From: Hemibagrus wyckioides
Taxonomy: Eukaryota > Chordata > Actinopteri > Siluriformes > Bagridae
Direction: 5' to 3'
Assembly (NCBI RefSeq): GCF_019097595.1
Contig: NC_080735.1
Span: 2,654,917 to 2,718,916 of the forward strand
DNA length: 64,000 nt
Shown: positions 32,170 through 44,010 of the stretch, in pieces
Position numbering within the stretch: position 1 is the first letter of the stretch
Layout of the letters: every line of letters begins with the position of its first letter
Program-made: the position numbers and the translations under genes
Notes under the pieces: generated by a model
Database searches by the model: none
Seen by the model: only the letters and a program-made list of their open reading frames with translations
Told to the model about the DNA's origin: nothing

Positions 32170-33300
32170 ACTGACATAATGAATATAATAGTGTAATAAT
32201 TCAGGTACACCCTTTTAAAGTACAACAAAATCTTATTTTTTAAGAATATTCAGACATTGGAATTGACATGTAAACATTATTGGGCTCTCCTCTATTCAGT
32301 TTTAGCTGGAAACAAAACACATTTATTTGCATTAAAGCTGTAAACAAAAGCTGTAAAAAAAATGCATTTATTTTTAATGGGTGAGTAAAAATAAAATAAA
32401 ATCCAACAATTTAACCTACACTCTAAGGCCAGTTTCAGTCTTAATTTTCCACACAGTTTTAGTCATATTTGACTTTTTAAGAAAATATCCTTTACATTTA
32501 GTCTATGATTAGTATATGATCATATTTATTAATTTTCTTCAAATTTACTCTAAAATAGCATCAAATTTTAGTCAACGAAATTTCAGTTTACAGGAAAATG
32601 CACAAGTCCAAATACAGTAATACCTCGCAGATCCACATCTCACGATTCATGGCTTGACTGATCCACGAAATTTTCACTGGAACACAACTAATTTGCATCC
32701 GTGAATTTAAAATCCTCACAAAATCCTGCAAAAGTATATTCTGTGAATAAGTGATCTCAGTGATTTTTTTCATTTTTTATTTCATGCAATTAAAGTGTTT
32801 TGGCATTATTGTGGTCATATTTAGGGTTTAATCTCTAAAAGTAAGCAGTTACAGTACAATTTTAGCATTTTTAGTGACTCCACCGAACATCCACAAAAAC
32901 TCGTCATTCGCAATGGGTCCTGTAATGTAACCTCGTGGATGTGTGAGGTATTACTGTATTCACACATTTTATATATAAAACATGCAACAAAAGTATGAAA
33001 CTGCCCTTGTGAAAACCTGATCTCCAGAAATAATAATATTACAATAAGTAGACAATAGTAATACAGCATCATGAGGTCTTTATGTTGGAGTTATTCTGTT
33101 TGAGCGGTGTGTACAGGTGCGGAGGTGAGAGAGCTGGACAGATAAACAGGCTGCATGAGGAAGCATTGGCTAAAAAGTATAAAAGTCATTATAAGGATCA
33201 TTTGTTAAAAAATTATTTGTAGGTTAAGGGGAAATTTTAAAGGATAAAATACAAAATGCACTTTATGGTTGTCCACAGTATCACTTTAAACCTCTTTAAT
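32170..33300. other. Duplicated 3' flank of the IFI44-like gene
   Basis: 32,170-32,300 resembles 11,040-11,150; 32,360-33,100 resembles 11,935-12,370. The block holding exon A is missing in between. One MITE (32,615-32,956) is present here only. Confidence 0.7.
32615..32956. mobile_element. 342-bp MITE with TA target duplication
   Basis: The ends are CAGTAATACCTCGCAGATCC and the near reverse complement (…GTGTGAGGTATTACTG), flanked by TA on each side. CAGTNNNNCCTCG-type ends are typical of pogo/Tigger-like elements of the Tc1/mariner superfamily. The paralogous site near 12,185 reads CCAAATATTCACAC with a single TA, the empty target. Confidence 0.85.
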
Positions 33301-33317
33301 TTATATGTCTTTCAGGA

Positions 33318-33711
33318 CTAGTCATCTTTTTCCATCTCTCGTTCCACATAGTCATTGGCAAAATTTAGAATATCTCTCAGTGCTGTGAGGATGAGCATGT
33401 CAGTATCTGGATCTTGGATGATGGATTCAGAGTAGTTCTGCACAGGGTAGATGGCATTAAGAGGGATGCCCACGGTATTACTGCACTCGGTTACCTGAGG
33501 AAATAAAGATCAGCATTTGTTAGATGGTGAAATACAGAATACTGCTGGAGACTCGACTTTAGAAGGAGTGAGAATGAGATCAGTGAGAATAGGATGCAGC
33601 CACTTAGCCATTCTAACCTGAACCTTGTGTGGACCTGCCAAAAGGTTAAAAGTGTGAAATATATGTGTGGGGCTATTGCTTGTGTTAAAAACTTCGCCAG
33701 ACACATAAACA

Positions 33712-33742
<31 letters not shown>

Positions 33743-35246
33743 TGATTACCTTCTCTTTGATCTTCTTGCTGTAGTAGATTTTCTTTAAATCCTTGCTGAC
33801 CAGCTCACAGGCTTTATCCACCTTGGTCATGACAATAACTTGAGGGATTCCTACAAATTCAAAATTAAATTCTTTAATATTTAAATAATTTTCATGCTTG
33901 GTTTCCTCTATTTTCTTCTCTAGTTAAACTCTCACTGAGATAATTGTTCATGAGTTAGAAAACAGAGACTGGTGAGGAAAACTATTTTTAGCTTCTATAA
34001 TGTAACTTAGAACAAGAACTTTGTTTACAGAGGTTCCACAATAATAAACATGATTATGAATGGATAAAGACTATGAAACTATAACAATCCAACCCACAGC
34101 TCCCCTTCCAGGCTGCCAGAGGGAACTATCACCCGAGTTCTGAAACCACTTCTGATTTACTTCATAAAACCATGCTCATGCTAATGCTGGTGTGAAGTAT
34201 TGTATTCATTTGCCAATTACTAAGCTGTTTTTTTGCTAGTTATAGTTACTGCTTTCTGTGTACCAACCCTGTTTTTGTGTTTTTGACATTCTTGTTTTGC
34301 CTGTTGTTTCAGATTTGTTCACTTTGATGACTGTTTTCTTTGATTTATATACTTTCTTGCCTACTACCTCAACTATGTTATTGGATTGTGTTTAAAATTT
34401 ACTGTTTGTGATATTGAAGTTGGCATATGGATCCTACACAGCCTGTTCCTGATCAGTCATTACAGAAATATTGTAATAATGTGATATTCTATTGTTTCAG
34501 TAATAAGGGAATTTACAGTGATTTGTAAGTGGATTTACCCAGCAGGCTAGCTTGCTCTCTAACTTCCTTCATCTTATCATAGGCGTTGTCTTCCATTCTT
34601 GAGACAGATTCCGCAGACAGAACACACACCAGACAGTGAGCTTTATCACACAAAGTGGGCTCCTTTTTGTATTTTGGGTCGTCTTTTCTTATGGATGTGT
34701 GTGGATTAAACTACAACATAAAAGAGTTAGTTACGAATTTACCTTTTATCATAAAAAGTCTGATCTTCATTGTAGTAACACACAATATATGCATCAACAA
34801 TATATGTGTCAACATTAATGATATTTCCTCTCATACTGCATTTAAGGAAAGTGCATTAGCGTATTAGCAATTTACAAGAAAATAAATGTACTTACCACAT
34901 ACCCATCTAAAATGTGTCCCTCGAGGGCCTGGATGATGCCTTCCTTTTTTATTCCTCCTTCTAATAATTCCATCCCCATGATGTCAACAATCTCCACAGG
35001 ATAAGGCTGATCTTTACCCTTCTTCAGCTTGTGTATGTTCAACTAAATTACGTAGTTACAAATTGTATTCATTCAATTGCACAGACATTTACACACATGC
35101 TCCATCTGCAACAGCATTGTGGATGACCCCACACATCCCTCACACACACTTCTGTGGTAGTGCAAAATGGTACCAGACCCTCACAACTAGTAGTAATGGT
35201 TTCTTCCCCCAAGCCATCAGACTCCATATTTCCCAGAAACTGGACA

Positions 35247-35287
<41 letters not shown>

Positions 35288-37918
35288 ACACTTATATTCA
35301 ACTGTACATCTGTGCACTCACACTGCCATTTTTTTTTTGCACACCACAAACTGCTGCTTACTGTCTTATGTTTACAATCAAAGCATCTTTAGTTGCACTC
35401 TATAGAACCATATTGTCTTGCACATAACAGTCTTGCACTGTTTCCTGTCAACACTGGTTACACAAGTCTGCACACATGCACTTCATTGATCTTGTTTACA
35501 TGCACACGTCACTTTACATTGACCTTGTTTACAAGGACCTTGTCCTTGTTTGTCCGCATCACCTGTACTTTGTTTTTGTTCTGTGTAGCATCTCTGGTCC
35601 AGGAGGAACGATGTTTCATTTCACCGTGTACTGCATTAGCTATATATAGTTGGAATGACAATAAAGCTTCTTTGACTTTTGACTTTGACTTTTTGAAGGA
35701 ACGTTGCTTCATTTCACTATGTACTGCACCAGCTATGCATGGTTGAAATGACAAAAGGTTCTTGACCTGCTGTAGCAATTCGGCATGCGGTACAGGATGC
35801 ATGTGTGGTTGATTGTAATCTACACAAAACATTCTAGCAACTAGAAGAGCAATGGCCAGATATTGTACTGTTCATGATTTTCTTCAGAAATGCACAAAGA
35901 GAGAGAAAAAAAACAATTCTATTTCCTTCCATCTTTCATTCTATTCTTTTTTTATTTTTATTGTATTTATTTATTTTGCTTACTGGCATGTTTAATGTCT
36001 AAATCTTATTGTCATCTCCTATGTGATACTGAACAAAATCTGGCAACCTCAGAAATAGGACAGCTTTTGGATCCCCAGCTCTGAACACTAGACTATGAGG
36101 ATTTTGCTTACATAATGATTAATGACACTGAGAAGAAGAAATGTGCTCAGACATATCTGAAGGACTACAAAACATCTGTTGAGGAAGGATCAGGATGGGA
36201 AGAAAATATTTCTGTGGAAGTTCATTTATATTGTATACTTTGAATAATTTAACCCTTTTTTGACATTGTGATAGTAGTAGTGATAGAATTGGAACTGATA
36301 CAATCTAGTGACTTGGCCAATATAACATATAAACAGTTTATAAATGACTTATAAATTGTTGTATTATTAATTCAGTGGTAATTATTTAATATAGTATCTT
36401 GTGTACAACTCTCTGCCTCGTAACTGGTTGCTACTTACTGTTTTCGTGAAGGTTGTTCCTGTAAGGTTGGAGTTTTCCAAAGCACTCATGGCATTACGCC
36501 CTAAGAGGAGCCTCTGGACCGAGTTGATAAAAGATGATTTCCCAGCTCCTGTTGGTCCATACAACAAAATCCTGAGGACCTCAGCGCTGGGTTTGAATTC
36601 TCTCACGAAATCCAGGAGTTCATCTTTTCCACTGGGAATCAGTAGAAAGTGTTTTGTAATTAGAATTAAAATGATTCAAGTCCTATAGCATAATAAACAG
36701 TGAAACAATGTGCAGCGATTTCAATATAGAAAAAGAGAGGAAAAGAGTGGATTTATCACACTTTATTACACGTTTCTTAAAATGAAAAGACATTTCAGCA
36801 CATCGGAAGTGAGGTACGTTTACTTTTTTTTACAGAAAATATTGGCTAAGTAATAGTTTATGGAATGAATTGAATTGATCATAGATTCTTACCAGTCCAT
36901 TTTTCTCCAAGGCCTCAGGAGCTCTTAATGCAACATAAATAAATGTTACTTATTTTGTGGATTAAAGCATGTTATTTATCAGCATGCTGTTTATCCTCCT
37001 GACACAAGCAGTATGTTGTTTAACCTAGTTATTGTCAGTTTAATTTATTTAATATATAATATTATAAAGGTTTGTTTTTTATTGTTTAAATTTAACTGAA
37101 AGGTGCATTATAAAATAAAAATGTAATTCATTCTGCATGAGACCACACTGACCACTCATCATTCATGATCCATTGTTACTCCCTCAAAAACATTTTGACC
37201 GGTTATACAGCTTATAGACTTTAATCAACTTTATTCTGCTTTGGTAATTCGATATTAGTTTTTAAATTGTTCTCAGTTCTAATCCTAACTCTAGGCATTA
37301 TATGACTTTATAAGCGTTGTTGCACGGGGGTGGGGACTGGGGGGAGGAGGGTTAATTTCAGTGTTTCACAATCCTGGTCGTAATTTTTTTTTTTTTTGCT
37401 CAAAACCTATAAATACATAATGCATGAAGAAATATGTTGTAAAATTATATTGTTTTTTGTTTTGTTGTTGTTGTTAAGTTAACCATCCTGTCCATACCCT
37501 TACAGCACAACACACCATTGTATTTGAATGAAAAAACAGCTAGTGAGTCTTACCGGTTGGTTCAGTAACTGCCATAAACAAATCTGGAACCAGAAAAGCC
37601 ACAATTAACAGTTTTTTAACGGTCACATCACCTAGGGTCACTAGCTACATCCCAAACTGTGTACCAGCTCACCAAATAATAATATGTACAAAAAATGGCT
37701 CTAACATTTTTTGATCAGGTCTGAAAAGCATTTCAAAAACATACTCCAGGACCAGGTTTGTGAAACAATGATCTACTTCATTCTAGTCTCAACCCCTGTT
37801 TCGGTGTTTATTTTCATAACTTAAATCCTTTATGAGAAAAAAATTGAAATCTTAAAATCTTTGAAAGATAAAGCTCACCTGGTGATGGAGGAGATGGAGT
37901 GGACATCTGAGATCCCAT
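33318..37918 (-). CDS. IFI44-like interferon-induced GTPase-like protein, gene C (complete)
   Basis: Eight in-phase coding exons on the minus strand: 37,918-37,879, 37,583-37,554, 36,923-36,893, 36,631-36,439, 35,042-34,896, 34,710-34,539, 33,850-33,750 and 33,494-33,318. The product has about 296 residues. It begins MGSQMSTPSPPSP, passes PWRKMD, and has P-loop GPTGAGKSS at about 59-67, DIMG at 118-121 and TKVD at 213-216. It ends [15 protein letters not shown]. All splice pairs are GT-AG and no stop interrupts the frame. This is the IFI44/IFI44L domain plan; mammalian relatives are cytoplasmic, interferon-induced proteins with antiviral and growth-restraining roles, and GTP hydrolysis is not firmly shown. 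Start and exon choices rest on agreement with gene B. The length is shorter than human IFI44 because the N-terminal TLDc-like part is absent. Confidence 0.85.
33714..33742. repeat. (CA)n beside the exon 7 donor of gene C
   Basis: A CA run on the plus strand, UG in the transcript, lies just inside the intron after donor GTAATC. It is the counterpart of 12,968-12,994 in gene B. Confidence 0.9.
34080..34464 (+). mobile_element. Solo LTR of the chromovirus in gene C
   Basis: 385 bases homologous to the LTRs at 13,323 and 21,735. The flanks are GAAAC (34,075-34,079) and GAAAT (34,465-34,469), as for the full element in gene B, and the surrounding intron sequence is the same. No internal sequence remains, consistent with LTR-LTR recombination. 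Confidence 0.9.
35080..35765 (+). mobile_element. LINE 3' tails in a gene C intron
   Basis: A longer copy of the insertion at 22,690-23,180, retaining reverse-transcriptase-proximal text (CTCACAACTAGTAGTAATGG) and a CA run. A second tail ends in a TTTGACT tandem repeat at about 35,670-35,695, inside the first. This suggests a further LINE insertion or internal duplication after the genes separated. Confidence 0.75.
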
Positions 37919-38119
37919 TTTTGTGCAACTGTTGATGTAGGTAATGTATGTAATAAAGGTATAACAAAAAGAAAACCATTATATGACTATTTAAGTTAAT
38001 TCACTGCTACACACTTCTGAGGTATCGCGAGAATACTGTGTTCAGTCTTTTACTTACAAATTTTATTTTTTTAGATTGAAAGATTTTATTATCAATATTG
38101 ACACTGTGGGGGGGGGAAG

Positions 38120-38240
38120 GAAAATCTTAATTACCTCGTGCTGATCTTGAGTGTGACTCGGTGTAACTTTATTCAGGTGAGGTGATTTCAAATCCGGGTA
38201 CAGTGTGCCTTCTTTTCCTAAATACTTTCGTTTTTAGAAT
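38120..38240 (-). promoter_or_regulatory. Gene C 5' non-coding exon and ISRE-like site
   Basis: The minus strand shows a candidate 5' exon ending ATCAGCACGAG/GTAATT near 38,131. Upstream, ACTTTCGTTTTT (38,224-38,235, plus strand) is an imperfect version of the ISRE at the same place in gene B, with one mismatch in each half. Gene C might therefore respond less strongly to interferon; that is an inference. Confidence 0.6.
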
Positions 38241-38705
38241 AACGTACATTATGTGGTCTTCTCTTCTCATGTTTCTTATATGGAGTATAAGGGCAGGCCC
38301 AGACTGGCCAATCAGGAGATTCCAGAAGAAATCCTTTGTAACCGACGCTGGCGTTATTGAGGACCACTCTTTAAAAAATAAAAATACAAGCCATAACATT
38401 TGAGAATAATACTAGAACATTAAATAACGTTCATTGAACAAGATCATTTTTTAAAGAGACACGGTATGATTCACTCACTCCTGCTGCAGCTGAAATGTTG
38501 TTGTTACTGCCGAGTCTGATACATGTACTATGCTACTAGACACATTTCACACAACCACTACACCTCACCTCACATTAATTTGTTCCAAGACTCAACTCAA
38601 GACTTAAAATCACATAAAAAACAACCTAGACACCCCATAAATCCCCAGAAACTCACTGATACAAGAATATTTTACTCTATTCTTTTTAATACCCATTTTA
38701 ATTGA
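38240..38705. other. Non-coding upstream flank of gene C
   Basis: No gene was recognised. It lies between the promoter-like region and the repeat beginning at about 38,710. Confidence 0.45.
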
Positions 38706-38709
38706 TGCT

Positions 38710-39222
38710 AATGTACAGTAAAGAGTAAGCAGATGTTCACCTACAGACACAACACTGTTCTCACAGTCTCTAACCCTCTCTAGCTTCTGGATGCCTACCT
38801 CTAATGCTGTAAACTTCTCAGTCACTTAACTTCTCAGCTAACTAACATACACTAACACAGATAAAATTACTGTTAATGATGGAAGAATAATTACTGGACA
38901 TCCTGCAGCTCACACACTGGACAAGCTGAATGTTTACTATACTTAGAGTTTATGTACCTTGGCTAAATATTAAGAAGATGCAAAGTGGATATCCTCAAAT
39001 TACTTTTATTTAGACAGAAAAGTGTCCTCTGGAAAGATTAACTAACAGAAAATGAAAAATTTAACAAATGAAATTAGTAATACCGAGTTCACACTACACG
39101 ATTTTCAAAGACGTCGTCGGATCACTGTTGTTTTCGCATTGCACGATTATCTGAGATTGCATTCAGTCGCTGCTGTATTCACATTGCACAATGGATCGGC
39201 GACAGGAGGTTTCACACTGCAT
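38710..39222. repeat. Flanking repeat, copy 2
   Basis: Homologous to 31,650-32,160 over most of its length, including the CACACTACACGATT-type units at 39,090-39,215. An inverted-repeat element follows directly. Confidence 0.75.
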
Positions 39223-39549
39223 CCCACATAGCAGACGGGTCTGGGCCAGATCTGGCATTAAGCCGGCACTGTTGGCTGAGTTCTGGCATGGCAAGTGGTA
39301 TGTCAACCAGATGCAGACCAGGTCTGGCAGTGATGGCACAGTTTATATGATGGCATGCCAGATGTGGCCCAGTTATGGTTTGGTTTATGTGGTGTGGCCC
39401 AGTGCTGGCCTTGTGCTGGCCCATGTTTGGCCCACCTCAGGCAAACCTGATATGGGCCACTAAAGGGCCGTCATTCTTTGTGGTATGTGGGCCAAGTGTA
39501 AGTGCATTGTGTGGGCCAGATCTGGGCCAGACCTATTTTGCTATCTGGG
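39223..39549. mobile_element. TGGCCCA-rich inverted-repeat element, about 327 bp
   Basis: The ends are imperfect inverted repeats of about 32 bases (TCCCACATAGCAGACGGGTC versus TCCCAGATAGCAAAATAGGT, read inward). The body consists of repeated GGCCCA/TGGGCC words. Such elements are common in fish genomes. It is non-coding; the minus and plus frames across it are incidental. Confidence 0.75.
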
Positions 39550-39574
39550 ATGATTTCACAATAAGAGGAATCAC

Positions 39575-40115
39575 CAACAACTCTGTCTGGTCTGCAAACT
39601 CCGTTTTAAAACCGAACGTACGCAAGAAATAATAAGGAAATATCACAAGATCACACGTGAGATCAGAGTTCTCGCGCGAGACTGGAAATGGTACCTCGCA
39701 AAAAGTTTGTGATCCAAATGGTCAGTGCGGGGAACAAGGATTGTGTGTTCTAAATAATTGAAGAAATGAATAAAGCTTCTGCTTTATTTCTGTTTGATGC
39801 TAAGGTGAAGCTTATTTATTCTGATATAACTATATTTAAGAAGTTTTCTTCTGATATCTTATAAACCCTGATGACCTACAGCCAACGAGAGAGTGAGATA
39901 CAGGGTAGCGGGCAGTTTGGGGAGGAGTTATAGACCACAATATCAGCAAACATGGCTTCATTTGGAGCACAATATTATAGTTTAACAGGGTTTATAAGAT
40001 ATCAGAAGAAAATTTCTTAAATATAGTTATATCAGAATAAATAAGCTTCACAATAGCATCAAACAGAAATAAAGCAGAAGCTTTATTCATTTCTTCAATT
40101 ATTTAGAACACACAA
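39575..40115. repeat. Long imperfect inverted repeat
   Basis: The arm at about 39,735-39,870 is the reverse complement of 39,976-40,115, with a spacer of about 105 bases. Both arms contain CTTATTTATTCTGATATAAC or its complement. The left arm extends outward to about 39,575 and pairs with 44,030-44,350 on the far side of the gypsy element. It is probably a foldback-type or non-autonomous DNA transposon. Confidence 0.8.
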
Positions 40116-40295
40116 TCCTTGTGTATGCTGGCAGATAAATAAAGACACGGCACACTTTTCTGCTGCACAATTCGCGTTAGTGTTTTTTTACTGAACTGTT
40201 TTACTTCATTCATTTTTTAACTCTCAATACCTCTTACGTAGGTCACCACTAGAGGGCAGACTTATCACAAAAATAATAATGACCAATAGTACATA

Positions 40296-41542
40296 CACTA
40301 TATTGCCAAAAGTATTCGCTCACCCATCCAAATAATCAGAATCAGGTGTTCCAATCACTTCCATGGCCACAGGTGTATAAAATCAAGCACCTAGGCATGC
40401 AGACTGTTTTTACAAACATTTGTGAAAGAATGGGTCGCTCTCAGGAGGTCAGTGAATTCCAGCGTGGAACTGTGATAGGATGCCACCTGTGCAACAAATC
40501 CAGTCGTGAAATTTCCTCGCTCCTAAATATTCCACAGTCAACTGTCAGCTGTATTATAAGAACGTGGAAGTGTTTGGGAACGACAGCAACTCAGCCACGA
40601 AGTGGTAGGCCACGTAAACCGACGGAGCGGGGTCAGCGGATGCTGAGGCGCATAGTGCGAAGAGGTCGCCAACTTTCTGCAGAGTCGATCGCTACAGACC
40701 TCCAAACTTCATGTGGCCTTCAGATTAGCTCAAGAACAGTGCGCAGAGAGCTTCATGGAATGGGTTTCCATGGCCGAGCAGCTGCATCCAAGCCATACAT
40801 CACCAAGTGCAATGCAAAGCGTCGGATGCAGTGGTGTAAAGCACGCCGCCACTGGACTCTAGAGCAGTGGAGACGCGTTCTCTGGAGTGACGAATCGCGC
40901 TTCTCCATCTGGCAATCTGATGGACGAGTCTGGGTTTGGCGGTTGCCAGGAGAACGGTACTTGTCTGACTGCATTGTGCCAAGTGTAAAGTTTGGTGGAG
41001 GGGGATTATGGTGTGGGGTTGTTTTTCAGGAGCTGGGCTTGGCCCCTTAGTTCCAGTGAAAGGAACCCTGAATGCTTCAGCATACCAAGACAGTTTGGAC
41101 AATTCCATGCTCCCAACTTTGTGGGAACAGTTTGGAGCTGGCCCCTTCCTCTTCCAACATGACTGTGCACCAGTGACCAAAGCAAGGTCCATAAAGACAT
41201 GGATGACAGAGTCTGGTGTGGATGAACTTGACTGGCCTGCACAGAGTCCTGACCTCAACCTGATAGAACACCTTTGGGATGAATTAGAGCGGAGACTGAG
41301 AGCCAGACCTTCTCGTCCAACATCAGTGTGTGACCTCACAAATGCGCTTCTAGAAGAATGGTCAAAAATTCCCATAAACACACTCCTAAACCTTGTGGAC
41401 AGCCTTCCCAGAAGAGTTGAAGCTGTTATAGCTGCAAAGGGTGGACCGACGTCATATTGAACCCTATGGATTAGGAATGGGATGTCACTTAAGTTCATAT
41501 GCGAGTCAAGGCAGGTGAGCGAATACTTTTGGCAATATAGTG
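40296..41542 (+). mobile_element. Tc1-like transposon, nearly complete
   Basis: A perfect 29-base terminal inverted repeat (CACTATATTGCCAAAAGTAT…) bounds a 1,247-bp element, with TA on each side (40,294-40,295 and 41,543-41,544). It sits inside one LTR of the gypsy element. Its right end matches window positions 1-88. Confidence 0.95.
40430..41460 (+). pseudogene. Tc1-like transposase with one frameshift
   Basis: The start at 40,430 reads MGRSQEVSEFQRGTVIG and leads into a paired-type helix-turn-helix region. WSDESRF supplies the first catalytic Asp (about 40,890), [12 protein letters not shown] the second (about 41,155) and IEHLWDELE the final Glu (about 41,275), a DD34E-type spacing. The frame breaks once near 41,003, where the GGGG-I-MVWG motif would be. 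The C-terminus is AAKGGPTSY. Length, about 343 residues, is normal for the family. A single indel separates this copy from an open frame, so it is young but not active as read. Confidence 0.92.
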
Positions 41543-41649
41543 TATATTACACTTTCCTCCCTCACTAGATTAACCATACTAGGAAACAATAAAGATATCA
41601 CTACAAACTTACTCTATAACATTCACAGTTAGTATGAACTTTTTTTTTT

Positions 41650-42510
41650 TTAACAAGCTACAAATGAAGCGTTTGAGGAGGTTTTCTACATCTCTCAGGA
41701 TAGTGTCTCTGCAAACCTGGTTGAGACACAGGTTCACCTGGAATTGTGTGGTCCATTGTGTGGTCCAAAATCGTTCACGTTAACTGGGGTAGGGCTAGTT
41801 TTCTCAACAGCATCATTGTCCTTGTCATTTACATGTTACAATGTTATCGTCCAGGTAACACTGTGTTCCCGGGATACCCTGCAACACCTGGTCCATCGCT
41901 CTCTGCCACAAAGCAGGAGCTGAGGCAATTCCAATAACAAGATGGTTGTACTGATATAGCCCTTTATGTGTGTTTATGGAAGTGTCAAGAATTTCTTGGA
42001 TTGCTCATCCATCTCCATTTGGAGGTAAGCTTGGGCAAGATCAATTTTTGAGAAATGTTCTCCACCAGACAAGGATGCAAAAATGTCTTCAATGCTTGGC
42101 AGGGGATATTGTACTGCATGAAGAAATGGATTAATAGTCACTTTAAAATCCCCTCAAATACGCACATCTTCTGTCTTTCCCTTTTTAATCACTGGGACTA
42201 TGGGTGTTGCCTATTCACTCCATTCAACTTTTGTCAGAATTCCCATTTTTTCCAAATTATCCAGCTCTGCCTCCACCTTAGGACGTATGGCATATGGGAC
42301 TGAGCAAGCTTTAAGGAATTTTGGTGAAGTGTCTTCTTTTAGTTCCAGATTCACTTTTATTCCCTTAAGAGTTCCTATTCCTTTCCGAAACACCGGTTCT
42401 GCATTTTCTATAATTTGTGCTAAAGACCTTTGTGTCTCTTTGTTTGTTACTTGCTGGGACACGTCAAGGTTTTTTTCTTGCATGCCAGTCCAGGTATTTT
42501 CCTCAGCCAT
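41650..42510 (-). pseudogene. Gypsy reverse transcriptase and pol C-terminal fragment
   Basis: The minus strand reads VPYAIRPKVEAELDNLEKMG, then [20 protein letters not shown] with the first catalytic Asp, and [20 protein letters not shown] followed by YLDDN, the second catalytic pair. Frame changes occur near 42,205 and 42,020. After YLDDN the sequence jumps to a pol tail (RYPERCRKPPQTLHL, about 41,690), so RNase H and integrase are deleted. Confidence 0.85.
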
Positions 42511-42809
42511 TCACGTCCAAACAATGCAGGCCCTCTGTTTTCCAACACATACAAGTCCAACTGTTGCTGATTTTCTTTGTACTTTACAGTCACTGGTAAT
42601 TTCCCTTTCGGAGACACTTTTTCGCCAGTATAAGTCTTTAATATCACTGATGTGTCTTGCAGTGGTATTTTTGAGAACAGTCGTTGGTAATCGGCTGCTG
42701 AGATGACTGATAAGGCTGATCCAGTGTCCAGCTCCATTTTGAGTTTAACTCCTGACACTTCTGGTGTGAGCCAAATGACTTTTCGGTCCGTTTCTTTAAT
42801 ATTGTACAA
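42447..42809 (-). pseudogene. Gypsy aspartic protease domain
   Basis: An open minus-strand frame holds VKLKMELDTGSALSVISAAD, with the DTG active site, and a later ALFGREWL stretch typical of the end of the domain. It continues toward reverse transcriptase. Upstream it is separated from gag by a stop and frame change near 42,900. Confidence 0.88.
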
Positions 42810-42905
42810 TTCTAAACATGAAAGTTCATCTGTATCTGAACTTGTGCCTGCTTCATTTTCAGTTACTCGATGTACAGTGGCTGATTTACGTTTTACTTTG
42901 CGTTT

Positions 42906-43613
42906 TCAGTCTCTCGGTCTCTTCTCTTTATCTGTTTTGTATACTCTTTTGATGTGCCCCTTTTTATGGCATTTTCTGCACTCTTTATCCTTAAACCAGC
43001 AGTTATTTACATCATGAGACATTTTTCCACAGCGATAGCATTTCTGTTTTCTTTCTGGTTTCAATGACAGTTTATTTGTTGCACATTCCACTGATTTTTG
43101 TTGCAATTCTAATGCATCTTTTGCTGCAGTCTCCATGGATATTGCTATGTTCAGTGCACATTCGAGTGTCAAGTCTTTTTCCGTCAGCAGTCTTTTTTGT
43201 GTGCTTTCGTTGAGCATTCCACACACAAGCCTATCTCTCAATGCATCTGCCAGTCCAGCTCCGAATTTACAATGTTCTGACAGCTCAGTTCGGTGCAGCT
43301 CAGTTATGTATTCAGAAAGGCTTTCTCCTTTAGCTTGGTTATGATTATGGAATCTGAATCTTTCCGCAATTACTAGGGGTTCAAATATTCATCTAAAATG
43401 TCCACTATCTGCTGGAACGTTTTATCCAGCTGGCTTTTCAGGGGTTAACAAACTACGGAGCAGTCCATACGTCTTAGCTCCCATCACGCTCAGCAAAACA
43501 GCCACTTTCTTACCAACTGCAACAGCATTAACCTCACAGTATAACTCCACTCTTTCCACATAAGTTCCCCAATCCTCAGTATTACTATCAAATGTGGCGA
43601 TGGTTCCAATCAT
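42906..43613 (-). pseudogene. Gypsy gag with zinc knuckles
   Basis: The N-terminal part (43,613-43,422) begins MIGTIATFDSNTEDWGTYVE. The C-terminal part (43,241-42,906) has a CCHC knuckle CYRCGKMSHDVNNC and a second one, CRKCHKKGHIKRVY, in which the last Cys is replaced by Tyr. A stop and frame change near 43,390 split the two halves. Confidence 0.87.
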
Positions 43614-43783
43614 TCACATTTTTGCTGGTTTGCAGCTTAGCTTTACACGTTAATTGGCTTTTTTTCCCTCTCTTTCATGTGACTCATGTGCTTCTTCTTC
43701 TCCTACTTTCCCTGTTTCCTGTCCATGCAGGTCTTTTTTCCGCATCCGTGGATGTGTTTCCGACTCTCGTCGCCAATTCTGTG

Positions 43784-43958
43784 GTGTATGCTGGCAGATA
43801 AATAAAGACACAGCACACTTTTCTGCTGCACAACTCACGTTAGTGTTTTTTTACTGAACTGTTTTACTTCATTCATTTTTTAACTCTCAATACCTCTTAC
43901 GTAGGTCACCACTAGAGGGCAGACTTAATGCACGTAGGGAGCAGCCGAAAGATCAACA

Positions 43959-44010
<52 letters not shown>

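Noticed and set aside
40800..41498. A 232-residue minus-strand frame
   Set aside because: Antisense shadow of the Tc1-like transposase.
42200..42706. A 168-residue plus-strand frame
   Set aside because: Antisense shadow of the gypsy protease and reverse transcriptase.
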